From CAZKRL01 sp964555295 (lineage in GTDB: Bacteria > Bacteroidota > Bacteroidia > Flavobacteriales_D > Sanyastnellaceae), in contig CAZKRL010000008.1 in the NCBI GenBank assembly GCA_964555295.1, forward strand, positions 1-64,000: DNA of 64,000 nucleotides, in the 5' to 3' direction. The translations under genes and the position numbers were made by a program. The notes beneath the pieces are model-generated. The model was not told the DNA's origin and made no database searches. It saw nothing but the letters and a program-made list of their open reading frames with translations. This document shows positions 1 through 8,532 of this stretch, one piece after another (positions within the stretch are counted from its first letter, which is position 1; each line of letters begins with the position of its first letter).

Positions 1-67
1 GAACTCCACTCCAGAGAGCGATGGCCATTACGAAGAACACATTCTTCGAAAAGGCTTTCTGGAACAT
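1..67 (-). CDS. N-terminal fragment of a possible exported protein, cut by the window edge
   Basis: Reading leftward from an ATG at 67 (an in-frame ATG also lies at 82), an open frame runs without stop to the window edge. Its first residues are MFQKAFSKNVFFVMAIALW: a lysine-containing start followed by a hydrophobic stretch, the pattern of a signal peptide or first membrane helix. Only about 22 codons are visible, so no family can be named. It would be divergent from the C40 peptidase gene. Moderate to low confidence, because a stretch this short could be open by chance. Confidence 0.35.
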   Translation of the reverse strand, partial: MFQKAFSKNVFFVMAIALWSGV

Positions 68-383
68 TGTAGAATGTTGCATTGAGTTGAGATTTAAAAT
101 AGAATTGATAGTTGATTGTTTGAAAGATTACAAGAGCTAGACTGAAACAGACAAGAACCGCCAGACCGCGACAATAGAGAAGTGATCACATTACTTGTAG
201 AGTTACGAAAAGGGCATAGTCTCATCAATTGCTTTAGTGTATTAGCTTTGAAAATCTAAATTTAAGTGTCAAATGTAAAAGCAACATACCGATAAAAACA
301 AATTAAATTTCGCCGAATCAAATAAAATCTTGGCGCAAAAAATCAAACCCTTAGTTTTCAACACTTTTAGTAACAATTGCAGC
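68..383. other. Divergent intergenic region with one promoter-like box
   Basis: This stretch of about 315 bases separates the left-edge fragment (-) from the C40 peptidase (+). It is AT-rich and holds no convincing gene or RNA. On the + strand, 243-250 reads TAGCTTTG, an exact match to the Bacteroidota -7 element (TAnnTTTG). The partner TTG -33 box is not at the usual 17-23 bp spacing; the nearest upstream TTG ends at 231, only 11 bp away. It is therefore only a candidate promoter for the peptidase gene. Confidence 0.3.
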
Positions 384-1088
384 ATGATAAAACAAAATAC
401 TCTCAGCTTGGCGCCCATGCGCAGCGAAGCCAGCGACAAAGCAGAAATGGTAAACCAAATTCTATTTGGTGAGACATTCGAAATCTTGGAAGTTCAGGAA
501 AAATGGTCATTGGTTGAACTCACACATGACCGCTATAAGGGTTGGGTTTGTAATAAGCAAATTTCAGATATTGCCTTTGAACCACGTCACTGTTTTACGG
601 AAGCAACAAACTTGCGCATTTCATTTGGCTCCAAATCTGTTCTACTTTCACCTGGAAGCTATCTACCAGCGGAGCATAACCCGTCTGAAACAGCAAGGAA
701 AAGCACTACCGAAATGGCGCGTTGGTTTTTAGGTACACCCTACCTATGGGGCGGAAGATCCATTTTCGGTATTGACTGCAGCGGGTTGATGCAAATCCTT
801 TTTCGAATGTCTGGAGTAAACATTCCGCGGGACGCAAGTGAACAAGCCAGTATCGGCCAGGATATTTTACTTATTGAGGAGGCTCAATCGGGAGACTTGG
901 CATTTTTTGACAATTCCGAAGGAAGAATCATCCATGTTGGCTTGATAGAAAGACAAGGCGAAAAACTCATGATTTATCATGCATCAGGTGAGGTAAGATG
1001 CGACCCACTCGATCATCAAGGCATCTTCCAAACAGAAACCGGTAAATATTCTCATACCTTGCGCATCATCAAGCGAATCAATTCCTAA
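384..1088 (+). CDS. NlpC/P60 (C40) family cysteine peptidase with SH3-like domain
   Basis: Predicted cell-wall gamma-D-glutamyl peptidase that trims peptidoglycan stem peptides. An N-terminal bacterial SH3-like domain (about residues 1-75 of the 234-residue product) is followed by the NlpC/P60 fold. The catalytic Cys is in GIDCSG (residue 132), the catalytic His in IIHVGL (184) and the third polar residue is the His of YHASG (199). The ATG at 384 is preferred over a TTG at 330, because homologues begin close to the SH3 domain. There is no obvious signal peptide, so it may act in the cytoplasm on recycled muropeptides; that is inferred. It lies 3 nt before the purine nucleoside phosphorylase gene and is probably cotranscribed with it. 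Confidence 0.9.
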   Translation: MIKQNTLSLAPMRSEASDKAEMVNQILFGETFEILEVQEKWSLVELTHDRYKGWVCNKQISDIAFEPRHCFTEATNLRISFGSKSVLLSPGSYLPAEHNPSETARKSTTEMARWFLGTPYLWGGRSIFGIDCSGLMQILFRMSGVNIPRDASEQASIGQDILLIEEAQSGDLAFFDNSEGRIIHVGLIERQGEKLMIYHASGEVRCDPLDHQGIFQTETGKYSHTLRIIKRINS

Positions 1089-1091
1089 TTC

Positions 1092-1916
1092 ATGAACAAT
1101 ATCGAAGAACAGGTAAGTGAAACAGCAGAATGGCTCATTGCACGAGGGATTTCCACACCGGAAATAGGCATCATTCTCGGCACCGGCCTTGGCGAACTAG
1201 CCCATCAAATCAGCACAATCAAAGAGTTCAGTTATAATGTTATCCCAAATATTCCGATCGCGACGGTAGAGCATCACTTCGGAAAACTCATCTATGGTGA
1301 TTTGTGCGGTAAGAAAGTTCTCGCCTTTCAGGGGAGATTTCATTATTACGAAGGGTATAGTATGGATGAAGTCGTAATGCCCGTTCGCGTGATGAAGAAA
1401 CTCGGTGTGAAATACATTCTATTATCAAACGCAGCCGGTGGCCTGAATCCATCCTACCAAAAAGGAGATCTCATGATGCTGGATGATCATATCAACCTGC
1501 AACCTGAAAACCCATTGCGTGGACCCAACTATGAATCCACGGGTCCACGTTTCCCGGATATGTCCTCCCCCTATTCAAAATACCTCAACCAAATGCTCAA
1601 AACAATTGCGAGTGATATGGCCATCGCTATACACGAAGGTGTTTACGTTTCGGTGCAAGGTCCAAATCTCGAGACTCGTGCAGAATATCGCATGCTGCGC
1701 AATCTTGGTGGAGATGCCGTTGGCATGAGCACAGTGCCTGAAGTAATTGTATGCAATCATCTGGGTGTGCCATGCTGTTGCGTTTCCGTGATCACAGATA
1801 TCTGCAATCCCGATGAGCTCAAACCCGTTTCACTGGAGGAGATTGTCGCTACTGCCAAACGCGCTGAGGTCACCCTCACAAAATTGTATTCAGAATTGCT
1901 AAGACAAATAGGTTAA
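1092..1916 (+). CDS. punA: Purine nucleoside phosphorylase (PNP, trimeric type I family)
   Basis: Phosphorolysis of purine nucleosides to free base and ribose-1-phosphate, for purine salvage in the cytoplasm. The 274 residues carry the family landmarks: phosphate loop GTGLG (30-34), His84 in GRFHYYEG, SNAAGG (112-117), Glu194 in GPNLET (human Glu201) and Met212 in GMSTVPE (human Met219). The position aligned with human Asn243, which sets 6-oxopurine specificity, is Asp236 (VITD); see findings. The gene follows the C40 peptidase by 3 nt and converges on the GNAT gene with a 1-nt gap, with no terminator hairpin between them. Confidence 0.95.
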   Translation: MNNIEEQVSETAEWLIARGISTPEIGIILGTGLGELAHQISTIKEFSYNVIPNIPIATVEHHFGKLIYGDLCGKKVLAFQGRFHYYEGYSMDEVVMPVRVMKKLGVKYILLSNAAGGLNPSYQKGDLMMLDDHINLQPENPLRGPNYESTGPRFPDMSSPYSKYLNQMLKTIASDMAIAIHEGVYVSVQGPNLETRAEYRMLRNLGGDAVGMSTVPEVIVCNHLGVPCCCVSVITDICNPDELKPVSLEEIVATAKRAEVTLTKLYSELLRQIG

Positions 1917-1917
1917 C

Positions 1918-2364
1918 TCAAGGTGCAATCCACATGAGTTTATGTGGACCAATCAAAGGCACTTCGTATATGTCATGATTAACGCTGAAACCAAGCCGCT
2001 CATAAAATCCTACGGCAGAAAGGCGGGCATCGCACCACAATAAATCTACCTTACGCTCTCGAAGTACACCTAGCGCAAACTCTATCAATACTCTGCCTGA
2101 TCCCTTCGAATGATAGTTCGGTATGGTGGCCATTGCACGAAGTCGATATGCATGCGAAACCGAAAATTTCGAATGCTGTTGAGGGAAAAATGATCCCACG
2201 GAAATCAATTCAGACCGACAACTGACACCAACATGAAAAGCATTTTCAACGCTATCTGAATCCAAGACACATAGATCGGGTGAGGCCTTATGCTGCCAAA
2301 GCACCTGATGTCTGATGCTGCGTGTAATTTCAGATGAGACACACTCGACAACAAAATCAGACAT
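1918..2364 (-). CDS. GNAT family N-acetyltransferase
   Basis: A 148-residue acetyl-CoA-dependent acyltransferase of unknown substrate. The central beta strand and acetyl-CoA pyrophosphate loop are seen in RAMATIPNYHSKGSG (about residues 74-88), followed by the helix of the motif A region and the motif B signature GFYERLGF near residue 130. The start ATG overlaps the last 8 bases of prfA, so the two are translationally coupled. Its place directly after release factor 1 is suggestive, but the sequence does not show whether it modifies a ribosomal or release-factor substrate. Confidence 0.85.
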   Translation of the reverse strand: MSDFVVECVSSEITRSIRHQVLWQHKASPDLCVLDSDSVENAFHVGVSCRSELISVGSFFPQQHSKFSVSHAYRLRAMATIPNYHSKGSGRVLIEFALGVLRERKVDLLWCDARLSAVGFYERLGFSVNHDIYEVPLIGPHKLMWIAP

Positions 2365-3439
2365 CGCTACCTGCCTTTAATTTCTCCGCATTCTCGGTAA
2401 TCTTGAGGGCCTCTATCACCTCGCTGAGTTCACCATTAACAATAGCTTCGAGATTGTATAAAGTGAGATTGATACGATGATCGGTTACACGACCCTGAGG
2501 ATAATTGTACGTTCTGATTTTCGCACTTCTGTCACCTGTGCTCACAAGACTTTTTCGCAGTCGGGCTCTCTCTTCCTGCCGACGATTCACCTCAGCTTCA
2601 AAGATTCTGGTGCGCAACATCGTCATTGCCTTCTCTGCATTTTCATGTTGTGATCGGCCTTCCTGACATTCTACTACTACCCCGGTGGGAATATGCGTTA
2701 GACGAACAGCTGACTCTGTTTTATTGATATGCTGCCCTCCTGCCCCACTAGCACGAAAGGTATCGCGCTTGATATCTGCAGGATTGATGACCACATCAAA
2801 CTCCTCTGCCTCTGGCATCACTGCTACGGTTGCTGCGCTCGTATGAATGCGACCCTGTGCCTCCGTGGCAGGAACGCGCTGTACACGATGCACACCACTT
2901 TCAAATTTTAAAGTTCCATAAACTTCGGCACCATGCACTTCGAAAATAATTTCCTTGTAACCGCCTGCCGTTCCCTCACTCATCGACAATACCTGAAAAT
3001 TCCATCCACTTGTTTGAACATAGCGTGAATACATCCTGAAAAGATCACCTGCAAAAATGGATGCTTCATCACCGCCTGTTCCTGCGCGTATTTCAACGAT
3101 ACAATTCTTGCTGTCTTCTGGATCTTTAGGCACAAGTAACATTTTCACCTCATCATCCATCTTCTCCTTTTGCGGAAGTAATTCATCCAGCTCTTGTTTT
3201 GCCAAATCCCGCAAATCACCTTCCGATTCTTCCTCAATAATTTCCCTCGCAGCATCAATATCCTTTATCAACTTCCGATATTGATCAAATACCTCAACCA
3301 TTTGACCAAGATCTTTATACTCCTTCATCAAAGATGGATATCGCTTCATATCGCCGATGACGGTAGGATCAGTCACCAATTTACCAACCTCGTGATATCG
3401 ATCTGTAATCGAAATCAGCCGATCTATCAACTCTTCCAT
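2357..3439 (-). CDS. prfA: Peptide chain release factor 1
   Basis: Class I release factor that reads UAA and UAG and triggers peptidyl-tRNA hydrolysis. The 360-residue length is standard. The stop-codon recognition tripeptide is PAT (residues 190-192), the RF1 form rather than the SPF of RF2, and the catalytic GGQ is at 234-236 in GAGGQHINKT, the site normally methylated by PrmC. The start codon shares one base with the purM stop (TAATG) and the end overlaps the GNAT start, so purM-prfA-GNAT reads as one coupled operon on the minus strand. Confidence 0.98.
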   Translation of the reverse strand: MEELIDRLISITDRYHEVGKLVTDPTVIGDMKRYPSLMKEYKDLGQMVEVFDQYRKLIKDIDAAREIIEEESEGDLRDLAKQELDELLPQKEKMDDEVKMLLVPKDPEDSKNCIVEIRAGTGGDEASIFAGDLFRMYSRYVQTSGWNFQVLSMSEGTAGGYKEIIFEVHGAEVYGTLKFESGVHRVQRVPATEAQGRIHTSAATVAVMPEAEEFDVVINPADIKRDTFRASGAGGQHINKTESAVRLTHIPTGVVVECQEGRSQHENAEKAMTMLRTRIFEAEVNRRQEERARLRKSLVSTGDRSAKIRTYNYPQGRVTDHRINLTLYNLEAIVNGELSEVIEALKITENAEKLKAGSDV

Positions 3440-4605
3440 TAGTAATTAATAATTCCGTAAGGAGTATGTAAAGTCAATTTTTTTCCCGTGAATGACTCCG
3501 TTCTACCAATAACCTTGGCCTCGATGTTAAAACGCGCCGCTATTTGAATCAATTGACTTGCAATATCCGGGTCGACATATAACTCCAGCCGGTGGCCCAT
3601 GTTAAAAACCTTGTACATCTCTTCGGCGGAAGCACCACTTTGCTCTTTAATGATTTCAAACACTTTGGGCAGAGTGAGTAAATCATCCTTGATCACATGA
3701 AGATTGTCTACGAAATGCATGACCTTGGTTTGTCCGCCTCCACTGCAGTGTACCGCACCTTTTATGCGGTGACGATGGTGCTTGCAGATCTCTCGCATCA
3801 ATGGCATATATGTGCGTGTGGGAGAAAGAATCATTTTCCCTGCATCTAGATCTAAACCATCAATAGAATCGGTGAGATGATAATTCCCGTTATACACCAA
3901 ATTTTCGTTGATCAGCGCATCAAATGTCTCTGGATATTTTTCGGCAATCGACTTATTGAAAACATCATGTCTCGCACTTGTAAGACCATTGCTACCAATG
4001 CCTGAATTATATACGGCTTCATAAGATGATTGACCGTATGATGCAAAGCCCACGATGGACAAACCTTCGCAAATAGCGGCATTATCGATTACATCGCTTC
4101 TGCGCATTCTTGACACCACCGTGCTATCCACTATTATAGTGCGCACCAAATCCCCTACATCCGCAGTTTCTCCGCCCGTGGCGTGTATTTCAACACCCAT
4201 AGATCTGAGCTCTTCAAGCAATTCATCCGTGCCCTGAATAATAGCCGAAATGACTTCACCTGGAACCAAATTTTTGTTGCGACCAATAGTGCTGCTATAT
4301 AGAATATTATCGAGCGCACCAACACATGCAAGATCATCAATATTCATGACCAAAGCATCCTGTGCGATGCCTTTCCATACACTTAGATCTCCTGTTTCTT
4401 TCCAATATGCATACGCCAATGATGACTTCGTGCCGGCGCCATCGGCATGCATCACAATGCAATGGGCCTCGTCACCTGTAAGATAGTCGGGTACAATTTT
4501 GCAGAATGCCTTTGGGAAAATTCCTTTGTCAGTATTCGCTATAGCGCGATGCACATCTTCCTTTGAGGAAGACACCCCGCGCGCCGCATATTTTGATTCG
4601 TTCAT
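3439..4605 (-). CDS. purM: Phosphoribosylformylglycinamidine cyclo-ligase (AIR synthase)
   Basis: ATP-dependent ring closure of formylglycinamidine ribonucleotide to aminoimidazole ribonucleotide in de novo purine synthesis. The 388 residues show the PurM pattern: HADGAGTKSS (about 53-62), the ATP-binding MNIDDLACVGA, GGETADVGD (about 143-151), GSNGLTSAR and GAVHCSGGGQTK in the C-terminal AIRS domain. It is some 40 residues longer than the E. coli enzyme, as in other Bacteroidota. It is the first gene of the purM-prfA-GNAT string. Its ATG lies only 5 nt past the U-tract of the terminator-like hairpin at 4611-4640 (see findings). Confidence 0.93.
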   Translation of the reverse strand: MNESKYAARGVSSSKEDVHRAIANTDKGIFPKAFCKIVPDYLTGDEAHCIVMHADGAGTKSSLAYAYWKETGDLSVWKGIAQDALVMNIDDLACVGALDNILYSSTIGRNKNLVPGEVISAIIQGTDELLEELRSMGVEIHATGGETADVGDLVRTIIVDSTVVSRMRRSDVIDNAAICEGLSIVGFASYGQSSYEAVYNSGIGSNGLTSARHDVFNKSIAEKYPETFDALINENLVYNGNYHLTDSIDGLDLDAGKMILSPTRTYMPLMREICKHHRHRIKGAVHCSGGGQTKVMHFVDNLHVIKDDLLTLPKVFEIIKEQSGASAEEMYKVFNMGHRLELYVDPDIASQLIQIAARFNIEAKVIGRTESFTGKKLTLHTPYGIINY

Positions 4606-4610
4606 AAATG

Positions 4611-4640
4611 AAAAAGGGCGAACCCGAAGATCCGCCCTTT
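4611..4640 (-). terminator. Rho-independent terminator of the PorE-like gene
   Basis: On the minus strand an 8-bp perfect stem (AAAGGGCG, 4633-4640, pairing with CGCCCTTT, 4613-4620) is followed directly by a run of T. It lies 13 bases after the stop of the PorE-like gene and 5 bases before the purM ATG, so it either ends the upstream transcript or acts as an attenuator in front of purM. Confidence 0.8.
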
Positions 4641-4653
4641 AATTAATTCTTAT

Positions 4654-6720
4654 CTATTTCGATGGCACATAATCTGTTCTGATTACTCGGAACATAGTGC
4701 GTCGGTTTAACTGATGAGCCTTCTCCTGCACATCTTTTGAAGCCAATTTTTTGATGAAATCTTCTGTGAGTTCATCTCCCTTTTTGAGAGGGGCATAATC
4801 GCGCTTTAGAATTCTTGGCTCGGATTCACCCATTCCCTTTGCAATGATTCGGTTGGCATCAATGCCCTTCTCTTTCACAAGATAGTCAACGCAGGACTGC
4901 GAACGCGCCTGACTGAGTTTCAAGTTGTTTTCATCACTGTCTCGTGCGTCTGTATGTGACTCGAGCTGAATTACGAGTTTCGGGTTGGCAACGAGAATTT
5001 CATACAGATAGTTGAGGGAGTCTTTTGAGTTTACGGTTGCATTCACTTGTAACTCAGCTTTACCCAGGTCGTAACGAACCTCAGGCATTTCGATGCCACC
5101 GCCCTTCACAAGTGGGTCTGGGATAGGAATGATGAAAATCTCACGAGCAAAATTGGTGGAGGTGTTGTATCCGATTGTCGAAAGCTTCTCAATTCTTCCA
5201 ATAAATTTCTCCTTCTGCACATCAATGGTATAGAGATAATTCGCCTTGATTTGAGTTTTATCGAATGAAAATCCTCCGTTGGGATCTGTCGTTACTTTTA
5301 GGTTGATAGGATCACCGCTATCACTTGTTCCCACCAAAGAAACCGATGCGCCTGAAACAGGGCTCCCATTATCCTGATCATATACCGTCGCAGTTATTGA
5401 AAACTCCAGAGAATTTTCTACAAAATGATAAATATCATCTTTGCCCTTTCCACCGGGCCTATCGCTACTAAAAAACCCTGACAACCCCGTTACGCCGTCC
5501 TTTTTAGGGTCAAGTACCATAGCAAAATCATTGGACGAAGTATTAACAGGATACTCCAGTGGTGAGGCATTAGCATAGCTCATCTCGTTTCCACTCTTCG
5601 TTGCCTTATAAATATCGAGGCCGCCAAGACCGTTTGTATGACCATTCGAAGAATAGTAAAATGTTCCGTCATCCGCTATATAAGGGAACATATCATCACC
5701 TGGGGTATTGATTCCGCCCATATTCGTAATCTTTCCAATGCTGGAAGACTTTGGATCAATGGTGCAATACCAAATATCCTTTCCGCCCTTTCCTCCCGCG
5801 AGGTCTGAAGCGAAGAGCAAATATTTTCCGTCAGCAGTGACAAAGGGATGCCCAACGACTGTAGTGTCATCCGTATTTCGATCAATGATATTCATATTAA
5901 CTGGCTCACCAAAATTGTTGCCTTCTTTGGTCGCGCGCATGATGTCACATGCATACCACATTTTCTCACCTTCATATCTGCACAAAGTGAAATAAATACT
6001 ATTACCGTCTTTGGTGAAAGAAGAAGCACCCTCGCTACCACTGGAATTAACCTTACCTGCCAATGGCTGTGGTGTAGACCATTTGCCTTTCTTGTCTCGT
6101 TCTGAGTAGAAAATATCCATGAAACTTTCACCAGTTATGGGATCTACAAAAGCGCCTGCAGAAGCCTGCCTACTTGAGGTAAAAACAATCTGATCTGCTT
6201 TTCCTTGAGCATAGGACAACGAAAGGTCAAAAAAAGCAGAGTTCAAATCGATCATGTTCTCGACCAAAAATTTAACCTTACTATTCTTTTTCGAAGCGGC
6301 ATCTTGGCATCCCTTGATTCGACCCTCCACTTTATTCTTCGCACCGCCTTTTGCCGTGTATTTATTGAATTGAACCACTGCATCGTCCCAACGGCCCATT
6401 TCCATCAAACTCAATCCATAGTTCAAATACAATTCATTATTTGTATTGAAGTATTGCGCAGTAATCGCCTTTTCATACCATTCTAGACTTTGTTGATAAT
6501 CTGCGACCAAACGATAGCACTCGCCGAGTTGATAAAATATTCTCGCTTTCTGATCTAACTTTTTTGCAGATGGCTCGGCTTGTTTGTACATCCTTGCAGC
6601 ATCATAGTACCCCCGATTCTTGAATTCCTGATCAGCTTTTTTTGTCGCTGATGATTGAGCAAAGCCAGTCAAACAAAACGACAAGAAGCAAATAACAACA
6701 CCAATCTTTCTAAATATCAT
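4654..6720 (-). CDS. porE: PorE-like T9SS component: TPR / beta-propeller / CRD / OmpA_C protein
   Basis: Exported protein with the domain order known for PorE, a T9SS-associated factor that anchors the machinery to peptidoglycan. From the ATG at 6720 there is a signal peptide ending near GFAQ (about 22 residues), TPR repeats over roughly the next 120 residues, a PD40/WD40-like propeller (repeated FTSSR, YFT, FASD and YYSSNG strands), a carboxypeptidase-regulatory-like fold (SITATVYDQDNGSPVSGA), and a C-terminal OmpA domain with the peptidoglycan-binding HTDARDSDENN..LSQARS pattern. In-frame ATGs at 6732 and 6789 are possible but would put extra residues before the signal peptide. It is monocistronic, with its own terminator. 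Naming rests on architecture; other OmpA/TPR/PD40 paralogues exist in the phylum. Confidence 0.82.
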   Translation of the reverse strand: MIFRKIGVVICFLSFCLTGFAQSSATKKADQEFKNRGYYDAARMYKQAEPSAKKLDQKARIFYQLGECYRLVADYQQSLEWYEKAITAQYFNTNNELYLNYGLSLMEMGRWDDAVVQFNKYTAKGGAKNKVEGRIKGCQDAASKKNSKVKFLVENMIDLNSAFFDLSLSYAQGKADQIVFTSSRQASAGAFVDPITGESFMDIFYSERDKKGKWSTPQPLAGKVNSSGSEGASSFTKDGNSIYFTLCRYEGEKMWYACDIMRATKEGNNFGEPVNMNIIDRNTDDTTVVGHPFVTADGKYLLFASDLAGGKGGKDIWYCTIDPKSSSIGKITNMGGINTPGDDMFPYIADDGTFYYSSNGHTNGLGGLDIYKATKSGNEMSYANASPLEYPVNTSSNDFAMVLDPKKDGVTGLSGFFSSDRPGGKGKDDIYHFVENSLEFSITATVYDQDNGSPVSGASVSLVGTSDSGDPINLKVTTDPNGGFSFDKTQIKANYLYTIDVQKEKFIGRIEKLSTIGYNTSTNFAREIFIIPIPDPLVKGGGIEMPEVRYDLGKAELQVNATVNSKDSLNYLYEILVANPKLVIQLESHTDARDSDENNLKLSQARSQSCVDYLVKEKGIDANRIIAKGMGESEPRILKRDYAPLKKGDELTEDFIKKLASKDVQEKAHQLNRRTMFRVIRTDYVPSK

Positions 6721-7052
6721 TACTCGACACATTTTGATTAGGTGACGAAAATAGTACAAACACTTTCTAAATCGGAAATTCACATTCAATTACAAAGAAT
6801 GCCTTAACGTGAACACCCCCTACAAATGACAAAAAACGTAGTTAAGATGAAACAATCCATATTCACAAGAACCAACCAAATTAGCGATGACGCCTTTATC
6901 GACTCCCCAACAGCGAGCTCTCATGGTTGAAGCAACGGCCCATCCATGAAAAATACTTTCATCATTGTCGCAAATCTTCTCAATTCACTCATTGATTTTT
7001 TTTCATTTTCAACTTGCCTTAATCATACATTTACCGCCGTTCAAAATTTTGT
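6721..7052. other. Divergent intergenic region upstream of porE-like and nuoA
   Basis: About 330 bases that must hold the promoters of the PorE-like gene (-) and of the nuo operon (+). A TACATTTA box at 7026-7033 resembles the Bacteroidota -7 element, but no TTG lies at a proper -33 distance, so it is not called. A 36-codon reading frame (6946-7056, +) coding a hydrophobic peptide overlaps the nuoA start by ATGA; see findings. No hairpin or RNA element was recognised. Confidence 0.4.
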
Positions 7053-7427
7053 ATGACGGAATCTGTTTCACTCACCGAGCAATACCTACCTATCGTAGCC
7101 ATGGCATGTATTGCACTCGGCTTCGTGGTTACCACCATGGTAGCAACTCACTGGCTCGGTCCAAAGCGAAAAACCGCAGTTAAATCAGACACTTTCGAAT
7201 GTGGTATTGAGTCGCAAGGCAATGCACGCTCCCCCTTCTCCATCAAGTATTTTCTGGTAGCCATTCTTTTCGTGCTCTTCGATGTCGAAGTTATCTTCAT
7301 GTATCCATGGGCTGTGAACTTCAAGGAACTGGGGCTGTTTGGTCTTCTGGAAATGTTTAGCTTCATGCTGCTGATGATTGTAGGACTTATCTATATCATC
7401 CGCCGTGGGGCTCTGAAGTGGGAATAA
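7053..7427 (+). CDS. nuoA: NADH-quinone oxidoreductase subunit A
   Basis: Small membrane subunit of respiratory complex I, next to the quinone channel. The 124 residues form three membrane helices (about 11-34, 64-84 and 95-117). The conserved FECGIES loop and the FDVEVIFMYPWA segment with acidic residues in helix 2 identify the family. It is the first gene of the complete 14-gene nuo operon; nuoB follows after 15 nt. Confidence 0.96.
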   Translation: MTESVSLTEQYLPIVAMACIALGFVVTTMVATHWLGPKRKTAVKSDTFECGIESQGNARSPFSIKYFLVAILFVLFDVEVIFMYPWAVNFKELGLFGLLEMFSFMLLMIVGLIYIIRRGALKWE

Positions 7428-7442
7428 CATCAAATACTGATT

Positions 7443-7994
7443 ATGGCAGCACCGGTTAATATAAGAGAAGATTACAAGCCCGAAGGCCTCGAGGGACAAG
7501 GATTTTTTGCCACGAGCCTCGACAAGGTAGTGGGACTTGCCCGCGCTAATTCGTTGTGGCCTTTGCCTTTTGCCACCTCGTGTTGCGGCATCGAATTCAT
7601 GGCCGCCTTCGCCTCGCACTACGACCTCTCTCGTTTCGGGATGGAACGCCTGAGCTTCTCACCAAGACAAGCAGATTTACTGATGGTGATGGGTACCATC
7701 TCCAAAAAAATGGGACCCGTGCTTCGCCAGGTATACGAACAAATGGCAGAACCCAAATGGGTACTCTGCATGGGTGCATGCGCAAGCAGTGGCGGAATAT
7801 TCGATACATATTCTGTGCTGCAAGGCATCGACAGAATCATTCCCGTGGATGTCTACATCCCAGGTTGTCCGCCCCGTCCAGAGCAAGTTCTCGATGGTGT
7901 CATGAAAATTCAGGAACTCGCAAAATCCGAGAGCCGTGGTCGTCGCAATTCACCCGAGTACAAAGCAATGCTCGCCAAATACGGACTGGAATAA
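7443..7994 (+). CDS. nuoB: NADH-quinone oxidoreductase subunit B
   Basis: Carries cluster N2, the [4Fe-4S] centre that passes electrons to quinone at the junction of the peripheral and membrane arms. In the 183 residues the ligands are the tandem Cys47-Cys48 (TSCCGIEF), Cys113 (MGACASS) and Cys142 (PGCPPRP), with the same spacings as the E. coli subunit. The stop overlaps the nuoC start (TAATG), which suggests translational coupling. Confidence 0.97.
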   Translation: MAAPVNIREDYKPEGLEGQGFFATSLDKVVGLARANSLWPLPFATSCCGIEFMAAFASHYDLSRFGMERLSFSPRQADLLMVMGTISKKMGPVLRQVYEQMAEPKWVLCMGACASSGGIFDTYSVLQGIDRIIPVDVYIPGCPPRPEQVLDGVMKIQELAKSESRGRRNSPEYKAMLAKYGLE

Positions 7995-8527
7995 TGCATC
8001 ATCCCTCTCAACCCAGCGCGTCAGAATCAGCAACTCAATTGCACAACGATGTGCTCACTTTCCTTCAACAGCAATTTTCGGAAGGCGTAAATGCCTCACA
8101 TATCGATTATGACTTTCCAGTTTTCGAGCTATCGCAGAACATTCTGCACGATGCTCTCGCAGCATTGAAAACCGAAAAAGGATTTACCTTTCTCACCACC
8201 ATGTGTGGCGCACATTTCCCCGAAAATACAGGGTCTGAATTCGCATTGATCTATCAACTGCACAATCTGCAGCAGAATCTTCGCATTCGTATCAAATGTT
8301 TCTTCAGCAGCAAAGACCTTACGGCTCAATCTGTAACCGACATCTGGAAGGCCGCCAACTGGATGGAACGTGAGGCCTTCGACTTTTATGGTTTCAAATT
8401 CACTGGTCACCCCGACTTAAGAAGAATTTTGAACATGGACGAAATGAATTACCATCCGCTTCGCAAGGAATATGGCCTTGAGGATGCCGGCAGAGATGAT
8501 AAAGCAGATAAATACTTCGGAAGATAA
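7994..8527 (+). CDS. nuoC: NADH-quinone oxidoreductase subunit C
   Basis: The 30 kDa-type hydrophilic subunit, which has no cofactor and supports the quinone module with NuoD. The product is 177 residues from the ATG at 7994, which overlaps the nuoB stop. The frame is open further upstream, but that part lies inside nuoB. The family signature sits near residues 117-133 (NWMEREAFDFYGFKF), followed by DLRRILNMDE and HPLRKEY. NuoC and NuoD are separate proteins here, not the fused form of enterobacteria. Confidence 0.95.
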   Translation: MHHPSQPSASESATQLHNDVLTFLQQQFSEGVNASHIDYDFPVFELSQNILHDALAALKTEKGFTFLTTMCGAHFPENTGSEFALIYQLHNLQQNLRIRIKCFFSSKDLTAQSVTDIWKAANWMEREAFDFYGFKFTGHPDLRRILNMDEMNYHPLRKEYGLEDAGRDDKADKYFGR

Positions 8528-8532
8528 ACCGC

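Noticed and set aside
6847..6930. 27-residue frame upstream of nuoA
   Set aside because: No signal or overlap with nuoA; short enough to be chance.
7026..7033. TACATTTA as a -7 promoter box for nuoA
   Set aside because: No TTG -33 element at the proper spacing, and it differs from consensus at the last base.
7556..7993. Upstream extension of the nuoC frame
   Set aside because: It lies inside nuoB; the ATG at 7994 overlapping the nuoB stop fits family length.
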